Source of the DNA: Chachezhania sediminis
GTDB lineage: Bacteria; Pseudomonadota; Alphaproteobacteria; Rhodobacterales; Rhodobacteraceae
Reading direction: 5' to 3'
Assembly: GCF_009765275.1 (NCBI RefSeq)
Contig: NZ_VOPH01000003.1
Location: 620,001-684,000 of the forward strand
Length of the DNA stretch: 64,000 nt
Shown: piece after piece, positions 18,197 through 25,079 of the stretch
Layout of the letters: every line of letters starts with the position of its first letter
How positions within the stretch are numbered: position 1 is the first letter of the stretch
Notes under the pieces: generated by a model
Told to the model about the DNA's origin: nothing
The model's input: only the letters and a program-made list of their open reading frames with translations
Databases searched by the model: none
Position numbers and translations under genes: made by a program

Positions 18197-20005
18197 CTAG
18201 CGCTGCAGGATATAGGTCCCCGGCGCATCCTCCAGCGCGGGATATCCCAGGTTTTCGGCCCCCATCGGCGGCGGCGCCACCGGGGCGCCCGACCGTTCGT
18301 TCAGCCAGTCGACCCAGGTCGGCCACCACGAACCCTGGCGTTCCTCTGCCGCGGCGACCCATTCGTCGGGGTCCAGCGGGTGCGCATCGGCGGCCGAGGT
18401 CCTGATCCGGAAGTGCCGGTGCGGGTGCCCCGGCTCTGACACGATGCCGGCATTGTGACCGCCATTGGTCAGAACGAAGGTCACCGGCGCCTCGAACAGC
18501 GGATGGATCTTGTAGGCCGACTTCCACGGCGCCACGTGGTCGGTTTCCGTCCCCACGCCGAAGACCGGCACATGGATGTCCGACAGCGCGATGGTGCGGC
18601 CGTCGACCTCGTAGTGACCGGCCGACAGCCGGTTTTCCAGGAACAGCCAGCGCAGGTATTCGGAGTGCATCCGGTAGGGCATCCGCGTCGTATCCGCATT
18701 CCAGGCCATCAGGTCGTTCGGCAGCGCCCGTTCGCCCATCAGGTATTCCCGCGTCATCCGCGACCAGACCAGATCGGCCGAGCGCAGCATCTGGAACGCG
18801 CCAGCCATCCGGTCGGACGTCAGGTAACCGTCCTTCCACATCATGTCTTCCAGGAAGGTCACCTGGCTTTCGTTGATGAACAGCATCAACTCGCCGGCCT
18901 CGGTGAAGTCCGACTGCGCGGCCAGCAGCGTCACGCTGGCCAGCCGGTCGTCCCCGTCCCGCGCCATGGCCGCCGCCGCAATGGTCAGCAGCGTACCGCC
19001 CAGGCAGTACCCGACAGTGTGAATCCTGGCCGATCCGGTGATCGTCTGGACGACGTCCAGCGCCGTCATCGGGCCCATCGCAAGATAGTCGTTCATCCCG
19101 GAATTCCGGTCCTCGGGATCCGGATTCCGCCACGAGATCATGAAGACCGTGTAGCCCTGCCCCGTCAGATATTTCACCAGCGAATTCTCGGGGCTCAGGT
19201 CCAGGATATAATATTTCATGATCCAGGCCGGCGTGATCAGGATGGGTTCCGGCCGCACCGTTTCCGTCGTCGGCGCGTACTGGATCAGTTCCATCAGCCG
19301 GTTGCGGAAGACGACCTTGCCGGGACTGGTGGCCAGTGTCTCGCCCACCTTGTAGTCACCCGTGGGCACCAGCGGCTGGCCGGTGACCATGCGGGTCGCG
19401 TCTTCCATCCAGTTCACGGCCCCCTTGACGAAGTTCATGCCCCCGGTCTTCGCCGCCTCGCGCAGCACCTCCGGATTGGTCAGGGGGAAGTTCGCGGGCG
19501 ACACAGTGTCCAGCATCTGGCGCGCCACAAAGCTGGCCACCCGTTCGTGCTGGGGGGTCATGCCGCGGATACCGGTCGTGGCGTTCCACCACCATTGCTG
19601 CTGCATCAGGAAGGTCTGGTGGATCATGTTGAAGGGCGGCGTCTGCCAGGCCTCGTCGCGGAACCGCCGGTCCTGCGCCAGGGGCGCGATGCAGGGTTCC
19701 GCCTGTCCGGCGGTTTGTGCACAGGTCATGGCATAATTCGCCAGCCGCAGCGTCTTGCGCAGGCCCTTGGCCATCAGTTCTGTCCGCTTGCCGGGAGCCG
19801 AGGCCAGATGGATCGCCCAGTCTTCCCAGGCATCCAGCAGCGCCGCAGGCGACAGGCCCAACGTCACCTGCGCAATTGCCGCCCGAAGCGAACGGTCAAG
19901 GACCTCTGCCGCTTCCTCGCCCTGCAGGGTCGTTTCCTGCCAATCGGCCAGCGTGGGCTTCTTCGCGGGCTTGGCATCAATCTTCGGCGCGATCGGCTGG
20001 TTCAT
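18197..20005 (-). CDS. phaC: class I poly(3-hydroxyalkanoate) synthase
   Basis: This 602-residue protein polymerises (R)-3-hydroxyacyl-CoA into storage polyester at the granule surface. The lipase-like box is GYCLGG with the nucleophilic cysteine. The rest of the triad is Asp in GTETDHVAPW and His in NGGHNAG. The conserved FMISWRNPD and PAWIMKYYILDL stretches are also present. Length matches class I enzymes. No phaA, phaB, phaP or phaZ is adjacent, so this is a lone synthase beside the replication cassette and may be a second copy. The ATG at 20005 has GAGG eight bases upstream. Confidence 0.95.
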   Translation of the reverse strand: MNQPIAPKIDAKPAKKPTLADWQETTLQGEEAAEVLDRSLRAAIAQVTLGLSPAALLDAWEDWAIHLASAPGKRTELMAKGLRKTLRLANYAMTCAQTAGQAEPCIAPLAQDRRFRDEAWQTPPFNMIHQTFLMQQQWWWNATTGIRGMTPQHERVASFVARQMLDTVSPANFPLTNPEVLREAAKTGGMNFVKGAVNWMEDATRMVTGQPLVPTGDYKVGETLATSPGKVVFRNRLMELIQYAPTTETVRPEPILITPAWIMKYYILDLSPENSLVKYLTGQGYTVFMISWRNPDPEDRNSGMNDYLAMGPMTALDVVQTITGSARIHTVGYCLGGTLLTIAAAAMARDGDDRLASVTLLAAQSDFTEAGELMLFINESQVTFLEDMMWKDGYLTSDRMAGAFQMLRSADLVWSRMTREYLMGERALPNDLMAWNADTTRMPYRMHSEYLRWLFLENRLSAGHYEVDGRTIALSDIHVPVFGVGTETDHVAPWKSAYKIHPLFEAPVTFVLTNGGHNAGIVSEPGHPHRHFRIRTSAADAHPLDPDEWVAAAEERQGSWWPTWVDWLNERSGAPVAPPPMGAENLGYPALEDAPGTYILQR

Positions 20006-20194
20006 GGCACATCCTCGAACAGGCAACAGGGAGAGTCGGCGAACACCGCCATGGCCATTCCAAACTGCCCGGCAGGTCAAGTCGGCAAATGTTCGCGGCT
20101 CCGGATAGGCCGATGGTCGCCGAACCGGCTTGCGTCCCTCGTGCGCTCCTGCGAAAACCGTCTAACTGCATGTATTAAAATGGATTTCCGCGTT

Positions 20195-20210
20195 CTTGCC
20201 AATTGGCAAG
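20195..20210. promoter_or_regulatory. perfect 16-bp palindrome, candidate parS centromere site
   Basis: CTTGCCAATTGGCAAG is a perfect palindrome two bases beyond the parB stop codon. A copy with one altered central base (CTTGCCAGTTGGCAAG) lies at 24105-24120 beyond the rep gene. The two frame the par-rep cassette, as expected for ParB-binding anchor sites on alphaproteobacterial plasmids. Confidence 0.6.
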
Positions 20211-20212
20211 GG

Positions 20213-21217
20213 CTACTTTCCAGCCGCGCGGTCCTTCAGGAACGCCTCCAGCGCGTCGCGCAGGGCCTTGTCGGACATGTCCCGATGGAATTCCAGCGTC
20301 ACCTTGGCCCCCCTGCGGCGCATCTGAATGCCGTTCTCGTCCGTCCGGCCGCGATAGACCTTGTCGGCCACGGCACGGGCCTTTGGCGGGGTCGCCACGG
20401 CCTTCAGCCGGGCCAGCACCCTGGCCACCGGAACCCCCTCGCCCTTCTGTTCCGCAGCCAGCGCGTCGGCCTCTGCCAGGATCGCGTCGCGGGTCCTGGG
20501 ATCCGCCAGCAATGGCTTCAACTGCCGCGCGTGAAGCTCCCTGATCTCGCGGATCGACCCGAAGGCCACCACGATCCGGTCGTCGAGCTTCGCCAGTTGC
20601 AGGTAGCGCGACAGCCAGCCTTCGGACACCTGCAGCCGCTCCGCCATAAGGCTCTGCTTGCCGCCGTAGTACGCCGCAACCGCCCGCGCATAATCCCGCG
20701 CGCGCTCCAGGTCCGAGATATCCTCGCGGTCGCGGTTCTCGATATCCGCCAGCCGGAACGCTTCCTCGTCGGTCAGGACGCGTTCCTCGATCAGGTATTG
20801 GAATTTCGGATAGTTGTTCGCCCGCAGCCAGCTGATCGCGAAATGCCGCCGCGCGCCGCAGATCACTTCGTACTCGACCTTGCCGCCTCCGGCCGCGTGG
20901 CCCGCACGTGCGGCGCCCTCTGGCAGGCGTCGCACGATGGCCGGGAACTCCTGCTGGCCCTGGCTTAGGATTCCATCGATCAGATCCTTGCAATTTTCCG
21001 GCGTCAGCAGATCGTAGGCGCGGTTGTGCCCCTCCCACATCACGCAGGTCGCCGGATCCACCAGCCGCAGCACCTTCTCCTGCCGCTGGCCCGAGGCCTG
21101 TTCCGCCATGGTGTTCGACCGTTTCAGGAACCGCGCGCCAGACCGGTCCTTTGCGGGCGCCGCAGGTCCCAGGTCCTTCAGGACGTCGTCGAAAACGGCA
21201 TCGTGTCGCTTGCTCAC
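20213..21217 (-). CDS. parB: ParB-type plasmid partition protein
   Basis: This 334-residue protein is related to the ParB/RepB partition family. The N-terminal ParB/Srx-type nuclease fold includes YEVICGARRHFAISWLRA, the counterpart of the GERR box. A helix-turn-helix region follows (QSLMAERLQVSEGWLSRYLQL). It should bind the flanking palindromes and stimulate ParA. The GTG at 21217 overlaps the parA stop as GTGA, so the pair is translationally coupled. The same frame stays open for 33 codons further upstream, but that part lies antisense-free within the parA end and has no ribosome site. Confidence 0.9.
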   Translation of the reverse strand: MSKRHDAVFDDVLKDLGPAAPAKDRSGARFLKRSNTMAEQASGQRQEKVLRLVDPATCVMWEGHNRAYDLLTPENCKDLIDGILSQGQQEFPAIVRRLPEGAARAGHAAGGGKVEYEVICGARRHFAISWLRANNYPKFQYLIEERVLTDEEAFRLADIENRDREDISDLERARDYARAVAAYYGGKQSLMAERLQVSEGWLSRYLQLAKLDDRIVVAFGSIREIRELHARQLKPLLADPRTRDAILAEADALAAEQKGEGVPVARVLARLKAVATPPKARAVADKVYRGRTDENGIQMRRRGAKVTLEFHRDMSDKALRDALEAFLKDRAAGK

Positions 21218-22416
21218 AGGATCCCCTCCTTGCGCAGGTCGGCGTGGTGGCTGGGCCAGGTCTTGCGAATCAGCGTCTCGACCTCGCGGCCGACCGCATC
21301 CAGGTAGACGCGGCAACGCTTGTGGGTTTCGGTCCGCGTCGCGGGGCCCGTGATCTCGTAGACGCTCATCAGATTGGCGGTGGCGTTGTCGATCTCGGCG
21401 CTGTCCTTCAGCACCGATTGCAGGATGTCCTGCGGAAACACCGCCTCCATCACCCGCTTGATCGCTTGGTGCGCGCTTTTCTGGTCGTTCATCTTGGTCG
21501 CAAGGATCTTCACGAAGTGATAGCCCCGTGCGCCGCCATGTTCGGCCAGTTCGTTCAGCGTCGCGCCCATCATCTTCAGGAAATGCGCGGTCGACCCGAA
21601 GTCGATGTTGTTGGGCGGGGCCGGGATCAGAAGCGCATTCGCCGCCCGCAGCACGGAGAGAGAGATCATCCCAAGGGCCGGCGGCGGGTCCAGCAGGATC
21701 ACGTCGAACTGGTCGGAAATCGTGGCAATGCCCTGCCGCAGACGGTCCAGCACGAAGCTCTGCTCGTTCAGCATCCGCGCCGCGAATTCGTATTCGGCAT
21801 CGTACAGGCCCAGGTTCGCCGGGATCATCGCGATACCGGGCCAGTAGGTCGCCCGCAGCGCATAGTGCAGCGACGCGGGCCCGCCATGGCGGAAGAACGG
21901 GTAGAGCGTGTCCTCGTCCTCGTCGACGTCGACATCCGGGTTCAGCCCGAAGATCGAGGTCGTCGAGCCCTGGCTGTCGCAGTCGATCACGCAGACGCGG
22001 TAGCCGCGCAGCGCCAGGTATTGGGCCAAGTGCACGACCAGCGTCGACTTGCCCACGCCGCCCTTGAAGTTCTGGACCGCCAGCACCGTCGCCGGGTCCT
22101 CCGGTGCGCGCCAGGGCAAGGTGCCGAAGACCTCGCGCATGCGATTTACGTCTTCCAGCGTATACCCGGTGCGACGCCCGGTATCGGGGTCCTTTTCCGG
22201 CTCTGGCAGGCGGCCGTCGCCTTCGGCGTCGCGGATCGCCTTTTCGGTGCGGCCGACCATCTCGGACGCGGTCCGGACGTTGAACCTAAGGTTCAGGACC
22301 TTTTGTGTGCCGGGGGCAAAGACGCGTTCGCGCAGCCGGTTGATCACTGTGTCCGCGCGGGTTGCAAGCCCGTCGATCTCGGCCAGGGTGACGGGATAAT
22401 CCTCGATATCGGTCAT
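21214..22416 (-). CDS. parA: ParA-type partition ATPase
   Basis: This 400-residue deviant Walker ATPase has Walker A NFKGGVGKST with the signature lysine, Walker A' VIDCDSQGS, and Walker B VILLDPPPALG. An N-terminal extension of about 110 residues with a MerR-like helix-turn-helix (NVRTASEMVGRTEKAIRDAE) marks a type Ia or RepA-like ParA that also represses its own promoter. The ATG at 22416 is chosen for its AGAGG site; an in-frame ATG at 22443 is possible. It diverges from rep across the iteron region, the usual arrangement for copy-number and segregation control. Confidence 0.93.
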   Translation of the reverse strand: MTDIEDYPVTLAEIDGLATRADTVINRLRERVFAPGTQKVLNLRFNVRTASEMVGRTEKAIRDAEGDGRLPEPEKDPDTGRRTGYTLEDVNRMREVFGTLPWRAPEDPATVLAVQNFKGGVGKSTLVVHLAQYLALRGYRVCVIDCDSQGSTTSIFGLNPDVDVDEDEDTLYPFFRHGGPASLHYALRATYWPGIAMIPANLGLYDAEYEFAARMLNEQSFVLDRLRQGIATISDQFDVILLDPPPALGMISLSVLRAANALLIPAPPNNIDFGSTAHFLKMMGATLNELAEHGGARGYHFVKILATKMNDQKSAHQAIKRVMEAVFPQDILQSVLKDSAEIDNATANLMSVYEITGPATRTETHKRCRVYLDAVGREVETLIRKTWPSHHADLRKEGIL

Positions 22417-22753
22417 CGACGCCTCTTGTTTTTCGGCTACCATGCAGCGCGGCGCTTTCCGGCTCAAGTGCGATTATTGCGGGCCGGGACGAAAAAAACC
22501 GAACCTTGGGGGTCATGACCTGCAGGATGGAACCTTGGGCTGGTCCGACAGTGAAGTTCGGAAGAAGGCTGGGTGCAAGGCGCCGCAATCACCCAGAAAG
22601 TAGCGAATGGCCCGGATCGGGCAGATTTGCGGGGTCTAACAGGACTGAAACCCAAAACCCAAATCGAAAAAACCCCTTAGGTTCTGGATTCAAGGATTCA
22701 TTTGTTCAGGGCAGTCCAGGCCCTTTGGAATATGAGATTTTTGGACCTGTCGG

Positions 22754-22992
22754 TTACGTTTCGGGACGGTATCACTTACGGACCGGGTGGGCTGGGCTTA
22801 CGGATCGGGCGGGTTGGCGATACGTCCTGGGATGGCCTTAAATTACGTTTCGGGTGGGACGGTTCGGGGCGAATCGGACCCCTGAAAAAAGCCTTGAAAA
22901 GCAGGGCGATCCGATTCGCACGGCCCTGGGCAGGGGGCCTGAAAGCTTACTTCTCGGGTGAAGGCCATGCTTGTCAGCTTACGTCCCTGTGG
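22754..22992 (+). repeat. imperfect iterons (TTACGnnnCGGGnGG)
   Basis: Five related copies start at 22754, 22776, 22798, 22820 and 22843, spaced 22-23 bases apart, or about two helical turns. Weaker copies start at 22947 and 22979. Examples are TTACGTTTCGGGACGG, TTACGGACCGGGTGG, TTACGGATCGGGCGG and TTACGTTTCGGGTGGG. All lie directly upstream of the initiator gene, as expected for Rep-binding iterons. Confidence 0.72.
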
Positions 22993-22996
22993 ATAC
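22988..22996 (+). promoter_or_regulatory. DnaA-box-like site
   Basis: TGTGGATAC matches the DnaA box TGTGGATAA at eight of nine bases. It overlaps the last iteron-like copy about 36 bases before the rep start, where host DnaA would help open the origin. Confidence 0.5.
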
Positions 22997-23031
22997 AAAA
23001 GTAAGAAAACAAAGTAGTGAATCGAGCAGCC

Positions 23032-24066
23032 ATGGCAAAGGCACCGAAAGAATACCGGACGGTCGACGCGCGACCAAGCCGGGAATCGCTGGTCAAGCCG
23101 GGAGAGCTGGTGGACCTGATCGAGGTCACGCCGCTGACTCTGACCGACCGGCGGATCTACAACCAGTTGCTGGAAAACGCCTGGGACGCGATCGACAAGC
23201 CTGTCGTCCATGTCATTGCCAAGGCGGACCTGCGCGGTTCGCACAATTCCAACGACCGGATCGGCGACAGCATCGAACGGCTGATGGCCGCCATCGTGAA
23301 GGTCGAGGCCGTCTGGGACGGCAAGCCTGCCATCGAACGCGTGCAGCTTCTGGGGGGAAACCTTGAAATGGCGCGGTCCGACGGCCTGTTCGAATACGAG
23401 ATCCCGCCGCGGCTGCGCAAGATCATCTCGAACTCGACCGTCTTTGCGCGGCTCCAGCGCGAGGTGATGTTCGCGCTGAGTTCGAAATACGCGCTGACGC
23501 TCTACGAGATGGTGCAGAAGCGGGGGAACCTTCGCTGGAAATCGTCCGAGACTTTCAGCCTGGAAGCGATGCGCGGTGTGCTGGGGGTGCCGAAGGGCAA
23601 GCTGACATCGTGGTCGAACTTCCGCCTGCGGGCCATCGACCCGGCGGTGGCCGAAGTGTCGGCTCTGTCGGATTACATGGTCGAGATCCACCCGATCAAG
23701 ACCGGCCGGTCAGTGACCCATGTCGAATTGCGGTGGTGGCGCAAGGATGGCGAGGCGACGGGCAAGGTGGAACGTGCATTGCAATTCGCGTCGACGGGCC
23801 GGCGCGCGCGGGCCGAGGGCCGCGCGGAGGAGCCGGTCGAGGAACCCAAGGTCGAAATGCGGCCGCGGCCCGGTTGGCTGGACCGGCAGGGGGCGGCGCT
23901 GAAAACCCAGACATACGAGACCGCACGCCTGCGCCATCCCGGCTATGACATCTATTTCGTGGAAGGCGAATGGCGGGGTTGGGCCGCGGGGAAAGAGCCG
24001 CCTGCCGATCCGGACCGCGCCTTCCTGGCCTTCTTCCGCCGATATGCCGAGGCCAATCCGATCTGA
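23032..24066 (+). CDS. Rep_3/RepB-family plasmid replication initiator
   Basis: This protein of about 344 residues resembles the Rep_3 initiator group: an N-terminal winged-helix region (LTLTDRRIYNQLLENAW), FEYEIPPRLRKII, then SSKYALTLYEMVQKRGN, a very characteristic stretch. It should bind the iterons upstream and recruit the host replisome. The C-terminal 100 residues are proline/arginine-rich and contain WRGWAAGKEPPADPDRAFLAF. The ATG at 23032 is used; a GTG at 23017 would add five residues. No clear ribosome site separates the two choices. Confidence 0.88.
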   Translation: MAKAPKEYRTVDARPSRESLVKPGELVDLIEVTPLTLTDRRIYNQLLENAWDAIDKPVVHVIAKADLRGSHNSNDRIGDSIERLMAAIVKVEAVWDGKPAIERVQLLGGNLEMARSDGLFEYEIPPRLRKIISNSTVFARLQREVMFALSSKYALTLYEMVQKRGNLRWKSSETFSLEAMRGVLGVPKGKLTSWSNFRLRAIDPAVAEVSALSDYMVEIHPIKTGRSVTHVELRWWRKDGEATGKVERALQFASTGRRARAEGRAEEPVEEPKVEMRPRPGWLDRQGAALKTQTYETARLRHPGYDIYFVEGEWRGWAAGKEPPADPDRAFLAFFRRYAEANPI

Positions 24067-24104
24067 TCCCGGCAAGGGTCTGGAAAAGCGTCGTTTTAGG
24101 CAAT

Positions 24105-24120
24105 CTTGCCAGTTGGCAAG
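24105..24120. promoter_or_regulatory. 16-bp near-palindrome, second candidate parS site
   Basis: CTTGCCAGTTGGCAAG differs from the perfect palindrome at 20195-20210 by one base at the centre. It lies 39 bases after the rep stop codon and forms the right-hand border of the par-rep cassette. Confidence 0.6.
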
Positions 24121-24539
24121 AGTTGGGCAGTGGGATGGTGCGCACCCTAGGGCGGCCTTGGCGGGAAGCCGTTTCAGGCGTCCCCCTTAAAACGGTCGTC
24201 TCATCCCGGGTTGGGCCCGAAGGGGAAGCCCGGAATTCCAGGGAATCGGGATTGGATGGGAAGGTGGCACATCGGGACGGCCCGCTTTTGCGGCGGTCCT
24301 GCAGGGCAGGTGTGGGCGGGCCAGGTCAGGTTGTTCCATTGCGGAACAAATGTCTGAATTTCGTTCCGAAATGTTCGGCAAACCGTTTCATCGGTGTCCA
24401 TTGCCCCCAAAACCGCGGTATCCGCTGAACGGGTCGTGTCTATCCTTCGGGATAGGCCGGTTGGTCCGATGCGCGGATGACGGGGCAGGGGGCGGTGTGG
24501 CATACCCGCGGGATCGTCCGAACGGAGGAGACCTTGCCG
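24121..24539. other. intergenic region upstream of molybdopterin/sensor-kinase genes
   Basis: No gene is supported in these 419 bases. A perfect inverted repeat, TTGTTCC-ATTGC-GGAACAA, lies at 24331-24349 and may be an operator for the downstream two-gene operon. GTTC repeats follow at 24363-24376, but with six-base spacing they do not fit the alphaproteobacterial LexA box. Confidence 0.5.
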
Positions 24540-25046
24540 ATGACCCGCATCCTGTCCGCCCTGTCCCTTTCGGCCACGCTCCTGGCCTCGACGGCGATGG
24601 CCGAAGATCTGCCGGCGCCGACCGGCGATGTGCTTCTGACGATCAGGGGTGATATCTCCATCACCAACGCAGGCGATGCCGCCCGGTTCGACCTTGCGAT
24701 GCTCGAGGCGATGAACCCCGTCACCATCACCACGACCACGATCTGGACCGAAGGCGAACAGACCTTCCGCGGCGTGCCGCTGGCGGCCTTGATGGAGGCA
24801 GTGGGCGCCCGGGGCGACACGATCAGCGCCACTGCGGTCAACGACTATGCTGTCGAGATCCCGCGAGAGGATTGGGTTGCCGACGGCCCCATCGTGGCGT
24901 TCGAGCATAATGGTGCGGAAATGTCGCTGCGCGACAAGGGCCCGCTTTGGGTCATTTACCCCTTCGATGCGAAAACCGATTATCAGACCGAGGTCATCTA
25001 CTCCCGCAGTATCTGGCAGCTGGACCGGATGACGGTCGAAGACTAG
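24540..25046 (+). CDS. exported protein with molybdopterin-oxidoreductase-like fold
   Basis: This 168-residue protein has a signal peptide ending STAMAED. Its body resembles the molybdopterin-binding domain of sulfite-oxidase-type proteins (FRGVPLAALMEAVGA, VNDYAVEIP, GPLWVIYPFD). It is too short for a full enzyme, and whether it binds a cofactor is unknown. GGAGGAG precedes the ATG at 24540. It is followed after 33 bases by a hybrid histidine kinase, so it may serve as the periplasmic sensor partner of that kinase. Confidence 0.75.
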   Translation: MTRILSALSLSATLLASTAMAEDLPAPTGDVLLTIRGDISITNAGDAARFDLAMLEAMNPVTITTTTIWTEGEQTFRGVPLAALMEAVGARGDTISATAVNDYAVEIPREDWVADGPIVAFEHNGAEMSLRDKGPLWVIYPFDAKTDYQTEVIYSRSIWQLDRMTVED

Positions 25047-25079
25047 GCGATGCGCCCTCGGGGCGCCTGAGGAGGCACG

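Larger units (their letters stand above)
22417..23031. other. parA-rep intergenic region, probable origin of replication
   Basis: This 615-base non-coding stretch separates the divergent parA and rep genes. It holds an AT-richer segment (about 22630-22740), a cluster of imperfect iterons and a DnaA-box-like site next to rep. Together these make it the most likely oriV of the replicon. Confidence 0.7.

Noticed and set aside
18455-20968. Long open frame on the plus strand opposite phaC and parB
   Set aside because: It is antisense to two well-recognised genes, has low-complexity Arg/Gln/His composition and no family motif; such frames are common in GC-rich DNA.
24363-24376. GTTC-N6-GTTC as a LexA (SOS) box
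   Set aside because: The alphaproteobacterial LexA box has a seven-base spacer (GTTC-N7-GTTC); here the spacer is six and no SOS gene follows.
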